Below, piece after piece: positions 8,669 through 18,461 of a stretch of DNA of 64,000 nucleotides. Made by a program: the position numbers and the translations under genes. Every line of letters starts with the position of its first letter. The first letter of the stretch is position 1. The notes under the pieces are model-generated. The model made no database searches. It saw nothing but the letters and a program-made list of their open reading frames with translations, and was not told where the DNA came from. Origin of the DNA: Bacteroidia bacterium (GTDB lineage: Bacteria > Bacteroidota > Bacteroidia > J057); the NCBI GenBank assembly GCA_030430575.1, contig JAUIKF010000031.1, positions 37,198 through 101,197 of the forward strand. The letters run 5' to 3'.

Positions 8669-11600
8669 ATGTTGAATCGAATTTTGACTCTCCTTAGCTT
8701 ATTGCTGTTTCCACTTCTTTCTTTTTCCCAAGTGCCAAAACTGTTACTAAAGACAGGAGTCGTAACTCCAGAAGTCAGGACGGATTGGCCGCCGACTGAA
8801 AAAGCCCATCAGGGCTATTTCTTTCGCCTCATACAATTCCACGAATTGCCATATAAGGCAGAAAAGCAAAAGCTTTCTGAAGCAGGTGTGACCCTCATGG
8901 ATTACCTGCCTCACTATGCCTTTTTTGCCGCCATAGATTCAGATGCCCCACTCGATTGGCAATCGTTGGGAGTAAGGTCCATCATGAATATCCCTTCCTC
9001 TTGGAAGGTTCATGAAGACTTGGCGGATCAGGATGAATTACTTATTTCCTATCACCGTGTCCTGGAAGCAGATCCTGTGATAGCCGAAATAATGGCTCTG
9101 GGGGCGGTGATCACCCATCGAAACGACTTTACTCAATTGCTAGGGGTTCGCATTTCTCCTAACAAAATCTCCACCTTGGCAGCTTTGCCATTTATCAACT
9201 ATATAGAGGCCATGCCTCCGCCGCCTGTTGAGGAGCGGCAACACTTCCGAACGGGTTCTCGGTCCAATTATCTTGCGGAGACTTATGGGTTTGATGGCTC
9301 GGGATTAGTACTTGCTGTGGCCGAAGGGCGAGTACATCCGCCCTTGATAGATTTACATAACCGACTGGATGTGTCTTATCACCCCAGCACCACATCGGCA
9401 GGTCACGCTACTTCGGTAGCCCAGTTTATGGCCGGCGCAGGTAATGAAAACCCGCTTCATAGAGGCATGGCCTATGGGGCAGATGTGATTAGTTATTCAT
9501 TTTCTATTTGGGGAAATGCGCCTACCCTTTATGCGAATCCAGGTTTGCGCGTCAGTAACCAGTCCTGGGGTTCCGGGTGTAATTCTGGCTATAATAATGA
9601 CGCCCGTACCGTAGATATCACTATTCGCAATCTGCCGCATTTTATGATGGTTTTTTCTACGGGAAATAGCCAAGGGAGTAATTGTGGATATGGAGCGGGG
9701 CATGGATGGGGAACGATCACAGGTGGGGTAAAAACGGGGAAAAATGTCATGGCTGTGGGTGCCCTCACACGTTACGATCAAGTGACGGGATTCAGCAGTT
9801 TTGGACCAGCTACTGATGGCCGAATTAAACCTGATATCAGTACGATAGGGGAGGGAGGGACTTCATTTGCTTCCCCTACACTTGCAGGGGTTTATGCACA
9901 ACTTCATCAAGCTTTTATGGTTCATAATTCAGGTGATGAACCCCCTTCTGGGCTTGTCAAGGCCATTTTGCAAAATACAGCCGATGAAATCGGCAACCCA
10001 GGCCCCGATTTCATGCATGGGTATGGAAAAGCCAATGCCCGAAAGGCATATCGGGTGATCAACGAGGGCACTTGGTTGGAAGATTCTATTACTAATGGGC
10101 AATTACGGACGCACTCTTTTAATGTCCCAACTGGGACAAAGGAGGTTAAAGTGATGGTCTATTGGACTGATGCTGCGGGGGCGGCCAATGCCTCCAAGGC
10201 ACTTGTCAATAACCTGGACATGACCCTGGTTTCGCCTGGAGGAAGTTCGACCTGGCTGCCTTGGGTCCTCGACCCTACGCCCGATAGCCTTACCCTGAAT
10301 AATCACGCGATCAGGGCTGTAGATACCTTGAACAACATGGAACAAGTGACCCTCAAGAACCCAACTACAGGCACTTGGCAGATTCGTGTAAATGGAACCG
10401 AAGTACCTGTGGGGCCACAGGTTTTTTATGTAGTAACCCAAACCTATCAGGATGAACTCGTACTTACCTATCCTTTAGGAAGCGAAGGCTTTGTGCCTGG
10501 GGAAAAAGAAATCATCCGATGGGATGCTACAGGCGCAGGGGCTTTTGACCTGGAATATTCCTTGAATGGAGGCCAGACTTGGCAGCCAATAGCTGCAGGG
10601 ATCGCTGATTCTCTGCGGTATTATGAATGGACAATTCCCGATACGTTGAAAGGAAATGTTCAGGTAAGGGTCAAGAGCGGGACAATGAGTGATACCAGTG
10701 ATGATTTTACCATATCAGCTTTACCCACCAATGTCTCAGTTCTTTGGGCTTGTGATGATTCCATCAAACTGGTGTGGGATTCTGTGGCAGGTGCCACGGG
10801 GTATAGAATTACGCAGTTGGGGGCATTATATATGGATTCGATAGAAACAGTTACCAACCCAGAAGTGATACTGCACAATCTGAGTACGACCGATACCCTG
10901 TGGTTTGCAGTACAGGCGCTAGGAGCTGACGATGCCATAAGTAGAAGGACCATTGCTATTCGGAAAAACCCTGGGAATTTCAATTGTTATATGGTCAATA
11001 CTTCAGCAGAGGAAGTCATTTCCCACCCTTCTGGTTATATACCTGATTGCCACATTGGCCCCATGAAACCTCTTGGGGTAAAGATTCGAAATGTGGGGGT
11101 GAGCGCTGTTTCGAATGTATTGGTGCGCTATCGGATCAATGGTGGCCCTGTAACTTCTGGAACCCTTTCTCAGACCATTCCTTCTGGAGGGACAGCCGAC
11201 TATTATTTCTCTGCCCCACTCAACCTTTCCTTTGTTGGTAATTATTCCATACAAGTCTGGACAGATATGGTAGGAGATCCTATCAATCAAGACGATACAA
11301 CAGAATTGACGCTTGTTGTATATCCAGGACAAACCATTACCCCCAATTATATCCAAGACTTCGATACCTTCACCAATTGCTCTTCAGCATGGGGGTGCTG
11401 GGATATCTCCTGTCCCCTAAGTGCGGGTTGGTTCAATGTGCCCAACATAACGGGAGATAGCATTGATTTCCGCACCCATAATGGTGGGACAGGCTCAGCC
11501 AATACTGGCCCTTCCAATGACCATACACAAGGAAGCAGTAGTGGAAAATACCTATACCTTGAAACCTCAGGCAATGGAGGCTCAGGCTGTCGAAATCAGC

Positions 11601-13138
11601 TAGCCTATCTGCATTCCCCATGCATTGACTTAGCCAATACCCATCGACCCACCCTCAGTTTCTGGCGACATATGCGTGGCTCCTCGATTGGCGAATTGCA
11701 TATTGATGTGCTGTCAAACGGACAGTGGGTAGAAGATCTGATTCCTGCTGTTTCAGGTAATCAAGGGAATATGTGGATACAGGACACAGCCGACCTTTCT
11801 GCTTTTATTGGAGAAACAATTGTGATTCGTTTTCGAGCTACCACAGGCAACGGATTTACAGGGGATCTGGCAATTGATGATATCCAAATTACAACCTTAC
11901 CGCTCTCAGACTTTTCCGCCAACCGTCAAGATATTTGTCCTAATGATGCAGTTCAATTCACCGATTCTTCCTTTCATGTCGTCTCACGTCAGTGGCAATT
12001 CTTGCCCAATACCGTTGTCTATACAGGAGGGACAACCCCTAATAGTAAAGATCCCATTGTGCTTTTCACTCAACCAGGCCTCTATACGGTGACCCTTATC
12101 AATACCAATGCAACAGGCAAAGACTCACTGATTAGAACGGCATATATTGATGCGGGGCCCCATTTGCTCACCCTTACGACCGACGATCCTGATAATATTG
12201 TTTGTGCAGGCGATAGTCTTACCTTGACAGCATCCTCTATTGGACAGACGACTATTTTTAAGCAAAATGGTGCTGTATTGCAAAACGGCCCGCTAAACAC
12301 CCTCGTGATCCCGAATCTTACTGCTTCAAGTATTTTCACGGCGGTAGGGACTCTGTATCCAGGATGCTTGACCACTGAGCCAGCGGTTTTCATTACTGTC
12401 AATGATCCACAGGTTTCCATCACCCCACCTGATTCTGTCGAGGCATGTCAGGGAGACAGTATTTTGCTAAATGCCGATCTCGGTTTTGTCTCTTATCATT
12501 GGAGTAATGGGCAAACTACTCAAAACATTTATGCAAACGCCTCAGGCCACTATACAGTCACAGCGACCGACGGAGCAGGGTGCCAAGCCATATCTGACAG
12601 TGTAGCTGTTCTCATTTTCTCAACTCCTGGAATGCCTTCTGTCAGTGGTCCTTCAATGGTCTTTCTACAAGCCACAGATACTTTCTCCATCACAGGTCAG
12701 AGTGGCTCCACCTATCAATGGGGAGGCCCTCCATCAGTCACCCTGTCAGCAAATGCCGATACGGTTTTTGCCACATGGGGCGCATTAGGGCCACAAATCA
12801 TATGGGGCATAGAAACCTCTTCTCAAGGATGTAAAGGTGACACATTTTTTATTCAAGTAATTGTAGATGAAATGGTGGGTATAGGTAAGGAAATAGCTTC
12901 TTTCTCTTATGTGCTTTATCCAAATCCTACGGATGATAAAATATTTATCAAGCTTGATTCCCCCCCTAAAGAGGGAGCTTTATACTCCCTATATGATGCA
13001 AAAGGAAGGCTTGTCAAAGAGATCGTGAGCCAGGAATCTAAAACCCCAATAGATTTACATGAACTGGCTTCAGGCATGTATTTGTTGGAAATTCGAGTAG
13101 GGGAGGAGAGGGCTTGGGAAAAGGTGTGGGTAAGGTGA
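8669..13138 (+). CDS. subtilisin-like (S8) multidomain protease with T9SS sorting domain
   Basis: 1489 residues from the ATG at 8669, which begins a signal peptide ending near LLSFSQ; a TTG at 8633 would add 12 residues. Order: prodomain (about 20-180), S8 domain (about 195-475), proprotein-convertase-like beta domain (about 480-600), Ig/fibronectin-like domains, a MAM-like domain (about 930-1080), PKD-like and Ig-like domains, and a T9SS type-A sorting domain starting at YPNPTDDKI. His246 (HATSVAQ) and Ser399 (GTSFASP) are present. The position of the catalytic Asp reads Ala-Val-Ala-Glu, so Asp appears replaced by Glu219. Expected location: cell surface or medium. Confidence 0.9.
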   Translation: MLNRILTLLSLLLFPLLSFSQVPKLLLKTGVVTPEVRTDWPPTEKAHQGYFFRLIQFHELPYKAEKQKLSEAGVTLMDYLPHYAFFAAIDSDAPLDWQSLGVRSIMNIPSSWKVHEDLADQDELLISYHRVLEADPVIAEIMALGAVITHRNDFTQLLGVRISPNKISTLAALPFINYIEAMPPPPVEERQHFRTGSRSNYLAETYGFDGSGLVLAVAEGRVHPPLIDLHNRLDVSYHPSTTSAGHATSVAQFMAGAGNENPLHRGMAYGADVISYSFSIWGNAPTLYANPGLRVSNQSWGSGCNSGYNNDARTVDITIRNLPHFMMVFSTGNSQGSNCGYGAGHGWGTITGGVKTGKNVMAVGALTRYDQVTGFSSFGPATDGRIKPDISTIGEGGTSFASPTLAGVYAQLHQAFMVHNSGDEPPSGLVKAILQNTADEIGNPGPDFMHGYGKANARKAYRVINEGTWLEDSITNGQLRTHSFNVPTGTKEVKVMVYWTDAAGAANASKALVNNLDMTLVSPGGSSTWLPWVLDPTPDSLTLNNHAIRAVDTLNNMEQVTLKNPTTGTWQIRVNGTEVPVGPQVFYVVTQTYQDELVLTYPLGSEGFVPGEKEIIRWDATGAGAFDLEYSLNGGQTWQPIAAGIADSLRYYEWTIPDTLKGNVQVRVKSGTMSDTSDDFTISALPTNVSVLWACDDSIKLVWDSVAGATGYRITQLGALYMDSIETVTNPEVILHNLSTTDTLWFAVQALGADDAISRRTIAIRKNPGNFNCYMVNTSAEEVISHPSGYIPDCHIGPMKPLGVKIRNVGVSAVSNVLVRYRINGGPVTSGTLSQTIPSGGTADYYFSAPLNLSFVGNYSIQVWTDMVGDPINQDDTTELTLVVYPGQTITPNYIQDFDTFTNCSSAWGCWDISCPLSAGWFNVPNITGDSIDFRTHNGGTGSANTGPSNDHTQGSSSGKYLYLETSGNGGSGCRNQLAYLHSPCIDLANTHRPTLSFWRHMRGSSIGELHIDVLSNGQWVEDLIPAVSGNQGNMWIQDTADLSAFIGETIVIRFRATTGNGFTGDLAIDDIQITTLPLSDFSANRQDICPNDAVQFTDSSFHVVSRQWQFLPNTVVYTGGTTPNSKDPIVLFTQPGLYTVTLINTNATGKDSLIRTAYIDAGPHLLTLTTDDPDNIVCAGDSLTLTASSIGQTTIFKQNGAVLQNGPLNTLVIPNLTASSIFTAVGTLYPGCLTTEPAVFITVNDPQVSITPPDSVEACQGDSILLNADLGFVSYHWSNGQTTQNIYANASGHYTVTATDGAGCQAISDSVAVLIFSTPGMPSVSGPSMVFLQATDTFSITGQSGSTYQWGGPPSVTLSANADTVFATWGALGPQIIWGIETSSQGCKGDTFFIQVIVDEMVGIGKEIASFSYVLYPNPTDDKIFIKLDSPPKEGALYSLYDAKGRLVKEIVSQESKTPIDLHELASGMYLLEIRVGEERAWEKVWVR

Positions 13139-13446
13139 AATTGAAAGAGTTGCTGCCTTCTGCCTGATTATATGGGGGTAGTCAGCTCTGTAGTACATAC
13201 CAGTAAACCCCATAGACTGGAAAATATATACAAGATTCAGAAAAATCTATACAGCACACCATTGGGTGTGCTGTAGCATTGATGGATAATAAACGCACCG
13301 AATAAAATGCAATTATTATCTAGAATTTATCTGTATGTATTGCTCCTCTGGGCCCTTTACTTTTTTTGCCCTATAATTTATATTATGTTAAATAATACTT
13401 TCGATCAGAAGCTACTCCGATCGAAATGATAACTTGGATTTTACTT
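13139..13446. other. intergenic region between convergent genes
   Basis: 308 nt without a gene. It holds an 11-bp hairpin (TACAGCACACC, ATTG loop, GGTGTGCTGTA; 13250-13275) without a T-tract, and an 8-bp hairpin TTTCGATC/GATCGAAA at 13399-13426. The latter is part of an inverted copy of the short GTCATTTCGAC-type repeat. Either hairpin may help end transcription from both sides. Confidence 0.6.
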
Positions 13447-14697
13447 TTATATAATGCTAATCTTCCTTTGCACTACTTGATCTCCCAGCAATAGCTTTAG
13501 GTAATAAATGCCTGTAGGCAAAGCTGAGACATCTAACGCATAACTTTCACTAGTTAAGTTTCCTTTAGACAACACCTCTTTTCCTGTCATATCAAATAAC
13601 CAGATGGAATTTATCTTTTCAGGCACCTGAGCAGTTTCTATCCTCAATTCGTCGACTGTTGGATTGGGATATATCCTGACATTTACTGTCTGGAGTGGTT
13701 GAAGCGCTGTTGGGTGTAAGCCAAAATGCGCGGTTGCAAAAGCGGAGTTGTCAATCTCCAATTCTCTCAGGCCATTATTTGTCACTATTGTGCGCAAACT
13801 ATCAGTTATGGTATTATAGATAGTCAAATCATTCAAGCCTGACCCTACAGGAGATTGGAGAAAAACAAAAGTCTGGGATTCCTGATCATAACAGGAGGTG
13901 CCTAAAGTAATCCCACTCCGATCATCACTTAGGTACCTCAAATGGCTGTATATGCCAGTGGAAGTGTTGATTTCAACCAATTCTATTCGACCATTGTTCC
14001 AATCAAGATGAAGGGCGTATAGAATATCACTCTTTATATCATATTGCAACTCCCAAATGGGACTAGCAATGGAAGTAGTAAAGTCATCTATTACCTGTCC
14101 AGTAGCAGCTTTCACCATGAATAGACGCCGATAATTCATGGTGTTCCGTCCTGTAAAGAAAAAAATGCCCCTTTCAGGATCAAATGCAGTTTGAGCGTGA
14201 TTAGATGTATAGATAAATTCAGCCACCCCTTGAATGTGGCGTTCGCTGATTACTTTACCCGTTTGGTGATTAATGCTTGAGATATAGACTTTAGCAGTCG
14301 CACTATCATAGCGTAGTCCATAAATCTTTCTCCTACGCATATCATATTGCAATCCATATATGCGGTCCCTACTATCGGTGACAGTGGTTGAAAGCGTAGC
14401 ACCAGTCATCACGTCGATACGATTGAAATTGTATTTATGATTGGATGAGATGGATTCTCCACTCAAAAAAAGGTAGCTTTTGTTCGCTTGGTCAAAAACC
14501 GAGGAATAACTTGAAGTAAATTGGGGAGCAGGATGAGCTAATGAGTCTAATGCATTGAGGGATGCAGTTTGCAGATCAACCTTGCCAAACTTAATCGGGC
14601 TGTTAAATGATACGGCATACAAATCAAAGTTTTGGGAAAAAACCTGTGTGTAAATCGCAAAAAAGAAGAGGGAAATGGTAATAAATGAATTTTTCAT
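13447..14697 (-). CDS. secreted beta-propeller-like protein with T9SS sorting domain
   Basis: 416 residues. Signal peptide (about 1-21, ending near YTQVFSQ), then repeated ~45-residue segments with IYGLQYD/ILYALHLD-type strands (about 25-330) that look like blades of a propeller, then a T9SS type-A C-terminal domain from IYPNPTVDELRI to the end. Expected on the cell surface or secreted. No catalytic residues recognised. It is convergent with the S8 protease gene. Confidence 0.85.
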   Translation of the reverse strand: MKNSFITISLFFFAIYTQVFSQNFDLYAVSFNSPIKFGKVDLQTASLNALDSLAHPAPQFTSSYSSVFDQANKSYLFLSGESISSNHKYNFNRIDVMTGATLSTTVTDSRDRIYGLQYDMRRRKIYGLRYDSATAKVYISSINHQTGKVISERHIQGVAEFIYTSNHAQTAFDPERGIFFFTGRNTMNYRRLFMVKAATGQVIDDFTTSIASPIWELQYDIKSDILYALHLDWNNGRIELVEINTSTGIYSHLRYLSDDRSGITLGTSCYDQESQTFVFLQSPVGSGLNDLTIYNTITDSLRTIVTNNGLRELEIDNSAFATAHFGLHPTALQPLQTVNVRIYPNPTVDELRIETAQVPEKINSIWLFDMTGKEVLSKGNLTSESYALDVSALPTGIYYLKLLLGDQVVQRKISII

Positions 14698-14779
14698 ATT
14701 AGGTTGGTTTAATTAATGTAATCAATTTACACCTTAAACCATTTTATTCCAACCTTTCTTGTAAGAATCATCCAGTCCC

Positions 14780-16117
14780 CTACCCTATTTGCCATCCCCC
14801 AAAATCCGCCGAAGACATCATCAGCAGTACATCATTCCCTGTCAGCGCTTTCTTAATGGTTTTATCCAAATCATCCACTTCATTCAAATATTTCACCTTT
14901 TTATCCCCAAATGCACTAGTAATTTCTTTCCCTGTAATCGGCTCCATCCGCTTCTTTTCAAAGGTGCTCTCCTGAATAAACACTACTTTGGTATCTGCAG
15001 GTTTTAGCGCATTTTTATAGTGTGGAAGAAATTGCTTATTGAGGCTGCTAAATGTGTGCAATTCAACACAAGCTACCAGATTTTTGTCAGGATATAATTC
15101 TCGTACTGCTTCTACGGTTGCTTTTACTTTGATAGGCGCATGAGCAAAGTCTTTGAATATCAGCATCTTATCATCTCGGTAGACTTCTTCCAGGCGAGAC
15201 TTTGCTCCTTCGAAAGTGGAGATATGTTGAAAAAACTCGCTCTCCCCTACCCCAAGCAAAAAGCACACTTTTTGCGCAGCGGCAATATTGTCCATATTGT
15301 GCTTGCCGATGACCGCCATCTTATAACGCTCCCCTTTTGCCTTAATACGAAACTTTCCCTGCTTTACCTTATAATCTGGGGTTTTAAATGTCTCTGCAAA
15401 ATGGAGGTCGTTGTTTAAGCTTTTGACCAATGGCGTGACATCGGGATCATCTCCGCGATAGATTACCGTCCCTCCTTTCGGAATCGCATCTACCAGGCTG
15501 GCAAATGCGTCAATATATTCCATCTCAGAGGGGAATACATTGATATGATCCCATGAAATACCCGTAATAACGGCAACATGTGGCTTATAAAGCAAAAATT
15601 TTGGCCTCATGTCGAGCTTTGAAGCAAGGTATTCATCGCCTTCGGCGATGAGAATCGGCGCATCTTTTGTCAGCTTGACAGGATTGTCGAATCCTGGGAC
15701 TTGCGCCCCAACCAAATAATCAAATTTTTTCCCTACCCCATTTAGCACATGCATGATCATTGAGGTAACCGTCGTTTTTCCATAACTTCCCGCTACGACT
15801 ATGCGGTGTTTATGCTGCGACTGCTGGTAAATAAATTCTGGGAAGGAATAAATAGGCAATCCTAGCTCCTTGGCACGGATCAACTCGGGATTATCTTCAA
15901 AGGCATGCATGCCAAGAATGATGGCATCGAGGTCCTTGGTGATGCGGTCGGCATCCCAACCTTCGGCCTTGGGAAGAATACCTGCTGCTGCTAGCCTGGA
16001 TCGGGCTGGGTCAAAAATACGATCATCAGAACCGCTCACTTCATACTCGCCCTGGTGGAGTGCTATGGCCAAGCTGTGCATGACACTTCCTCCAATGGCG
16101 ATAAAATGTATTTTCAT
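14780..16117 (-). CDS. mpl: UDP-N-acetylmuramate:L-Ala-gamma-D-Glu-meso-DAP ligase
   Basis: 445 residues from the ATG at 16117, chosen because MKIHFIAIGGSVMHSLA is the canonical Mur-ligase start; a frame extension to 16159 adds 14 residues. The ATP loop AGSYGKTTVTS lies at about 109-119, and the three Mur-ligase domains are complete. The enzyme joins recycled murein tripeptide to UDP-MurNAc in the cytoplasm. IGGSVMH and the ATP-loop spacing fit Mpl better than MurC. Divergent from otsAB with a 97-nt intergenic region that contains the dyad TTGAACAGTTCAA (16147-16159). Confidence 0.92.
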   Translation of the reverse strand: MKIHFIAIGGSVMHSLAIALHQGEYEVSGSDDRIFDPARSRLAAAGILPKAEGWDADRITKDLDAIILGMHAFEDNPELIRAKELGLPIYSFPEFIYQQSQHKHRIVVAGSYGKTTVTSMIMHVLNGVGKKFDYLVGAQVPGFDNPVKLTKDAPILIAEGDEYLASKLDMRPKFLLYKPHVAVITGISWDHINVFPSEMEYIDAFASLVDAIPKGGTVIYRGDDPDVTPLVKSLNNDLHFAETFKTPDYKVKQGKFRIKAKGERYKMAVIGKHNMDNIAAAQKVCFLLGVGESEFFQHISTFEGAKSRLEEVYRDDKMLIFKDFAHAPIKVKATVEAVRELYPDKNLVACVELHTFSSLNKQFLPHYKNALKPADTKVVFIQESTFEKKRMEPITGKEITSAFGDKKVKYLNEVDDLDKTIKKALTGNDVLLMMSSADFGGWQIG

Positions 16118-16214
16118 TTGGTTTTTTTGTAATGTTGTCAAGCTAATTGAACAGTTCAAAAGTAACGATTATTCGTTTAATGACAACCCAGCCACCCCAT
16201 TTGCTACTGAATCC

Positions 16215-18395
16215 ATGCCTCGAATCCTGATTGTATCTAATAGACTCCCCGTCACACTCGACCGAACAGATGGCGGCTTGATTTATCACCCTAGCGCAGG
16301 GGGGCTTGCCACCGGGCTTACTAGCTTAGATGATTCGTGGGAAAGAATCTGGATCGGATGGCCAGGACAGTCCAATTTCCATTTGGCTGAAGAAGAGGAG
16401 ATTACCCATCATTTGGCGAAGGAGAACCTTGTACCTGTCTTCCTTTCGGAAGAAGACGTCACCAACTTCTATGAAGGATTTTGCAATAAAACCATCTGGC
16501 CACAATTTCATTATTTCCCTCAATACATTGCCTATAATGATGATTACTGGGAGGCGTATAAAGCTGTAAATCAAAAATTCACAGATGCGGTAGCCACGCA
16601 GATAAGGCCTGATGATATTGTCTGGGTACACGACTATCAGCTCATGCTCGTTCCTGGTATGCTTCGCAAGCAATTTGCTGAAACTTCCATCGGTTTTTTT
16701 CTCCATATCCCTTTCCCGTCCTACGAACTGTTTCGCACACTTCCCTGGCGGGAAGAACTCCTACATGGTATGCTGGGAGCGGATCTTATCGGGTTCCATA
16801 CCTTTGGGTATATGCGTCATTTTTTAAGTTCTGTCTACAGACTCGTAGGAATGGAGCAAAATTTTGGAAAATTACTCGTTGACAATCGCACAGTGAATGT
16901 GGATGTATTTCCAATGGGGATTAATTATGAGAAATATGCGGAAGGGGCCCCTACCCTACCCTCTGCTGAGGTGGAGTTTATTCGGGATTATGGAAAAAGA
17001 CGCAAGCTGATTCTTTCCATCGATCGACTGGATTATTCGAAGGGAATCCCCCAGCGTGTGCTGGCTTATGAGCGATTTTTGGAACGAAACCCCGTTTACC
17101 ACGGAAAAGTCACCTTGATCATGGTGGTAGTCCCCTCTCGTGCAAATGTAGATCAATATTTCCAACTGAAAGAAACGATCGAACAAAGTGTAGGGCGGAT
17201 CAATGGTCGTTTTGGGACTTTTAACTGGATCCCCATCAGGTATTATTATCGCTCCTTCCCCTTTGATTCGCTCTCTGCGATGTACAAATCTGCCCATATC
17301 GCCCTGATCACCCCGATACGCGATGGGATGAACCTCGTCGCCAAGGAATTCGTGGCTAGTAAACATCAAGAGAAACAAGGGGTGCTTATTTTGAGTGAAA
17401 TGGCTGGTGCTGCCAGTGACATGCCAGAAGCCCTCTTGATCAATCCTATTGACATCAATGATATGGTCCACTCGCTCGAAATGGCGATGGAAATGCCTGC
17501 TGAAGAGCAGAAAGAGCGATTGGAGAGCATGCAAGAACGCCTCATCCAATATGATATTAAATATTGGGCAAGGACATTTATTTCCCAACAAATGGACACC
17601 AAAAAACTTTTGCCAGAAGGCGAAGTCAAATTACTGGAAACTGATCAGTGGGATGAATTAATTGAGGCTTATCAAACTGCCAGCAGCCGGCTGCTGATGC
17701 TAGATTATGACGGTACCCTCGTCAATTTTGTCAATGACCCTGACGACGCCTACCCCGACCAAGAGCTTTTAGATATTCTCAAAAAACTGAATGAACAACC
17801 AGGGACCACGATTGTTATCATTAGTGGCCGTGATCGGCATACACTCGGCAACTGGTTTGGAGAACTAGGGATAGAATTGGTCGCAGAGCATGGTGTTTGG
17901 CTGTGGAGAAATGGCAGATGGGTACTGAGCAACGAGGTCAATTCATCCTGGAAAATTGATGTTCGCCCAATCATGGACAACCTGGTAGCACGTACGCCTG
18001 GGTCATTTGTAGAGGAAAAGGACTATACCCTCGCCTGGCATTATCGTCGAGTAGACAAAGACCTTGGCGCTAAGCGCGTTCGCGAAATCCGAGATGGCCT
18101 GATTTACCTCACAGCCAATCACAACCTTCAGGTATTAGAAGGGAATAAAGTAGTAGAAATTCGAAATTCTGGGGTCCATAAGGGGAAAGCTGCGTCTATG
18201 TGGATAAACAAAACTACCAGTAAATTCATTCTAGCCATGGGAGATGACCATACCGACGAAGACACCTTCCAAGCTATGCCGAGAGATGCATACACCATAA
18301 AAGTAGGCTATGCAAAAACGCATGCCAAGCATAAGCTCAGATCTACAGAGCAGGCTCGTGCCTTGCTCGCTGATCTGGCCACAAGTTTTAGTTGA
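16215..18395 (+). CDS. otsAB: bifunctional trehalose-6-phosphate synthase/phosphatase
   Basis: 726 residues from the ATG at 16215 (MPRILIVSNRLPVTL); the frame is open further upstream but overlaps mpl, so that extension is not coding. Residues 1-470 are a GT20 glycosyltransferase: SNRLPV, HDYQLMLVPGMLR, and FHTFGYMRHF are visible. About 490-726 is a HAD phosphatase with LDYDGTLVNF (nucleophile and acid Asp) and GDDHTDEDTF. It makes trehalose from UDP-glucose and glucose-6-phosphate in one polypeptide, for osmo- and stress protection. The fused arrangement is common in Bacteroidota. Confidence 0.96.
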   Translation: MPRILIVSNRLPVTLDRTDGGLIYHPSAGGLATGLTSLDDSWERIWIGWPGQSNFHLAEEEEITHHLAKENLVPVFLSEEDVTNFYEGFCNKTIWPQFHYFPQYIAYNDDYWEAYKAVNQKFTDAVATQIRPDDIVWVHDYQLMLVPGMLRKQFAETSIGFFLHIPFPSYELFRTLPWREELLHGMLGADLIGFHTFGYMRHFLSSVYRLVGMEQNFGKLLVDNRTVNVDVFPMGINYEKYAEGAPTLPSAEVEFIRDYGKRRKLILSIDRLDYSKGIPQRVLAYERFLERNPVYHGKVTLIMVVVPSRANVDQYFQLKETIEQSVGRINGRFGTFNWIPIRYYYRSFPFDSLSAMYKSAHIALITPIRDGMNLVAKEFVASKHQEKQGVLILSEMAGAASDMPEALLINPIDINDMVHSLEMAMEMPAEEQKERLESMQERLIQYDIKYWARTFISQQMDTKKLLPEGEVKLLETDQWDELIEAYQTASSRLLMLDYDGTLVNFVNDPDDAYPDQELLDILKKLNEQPGTTIVIISGRDRHTLGNWFGELGIELVAEHGVWLWRNGRWVLSNEVNSSWKIDVRPIMDNLVARTPGSFVEEKDYTLAWHYRRVDKDLGAKRVREIRDGLIYLTANHNLQVLEGNKVVEIRNSGVHKGKAASMWINKTTSKFILAMGDDHTDEDTFQAMPRDAYTIKVGYAKTHAKHKLRSTEQARALLADLATSFS

Positions 18396-18461
18396 GAATA
18401 GCCCGCTTTCGTCTTACTTTTGCCAGAATTATCATTACCATCCTAAGTATTAAGTTTACCC

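Noticed and set aside
15870..16214. Upstream extension of the trehalose gene
   Set aside because: The extra 115 codons lie wholly over mpl on the other strand, and the GT20 family starts at MPRILIVSNRLP.
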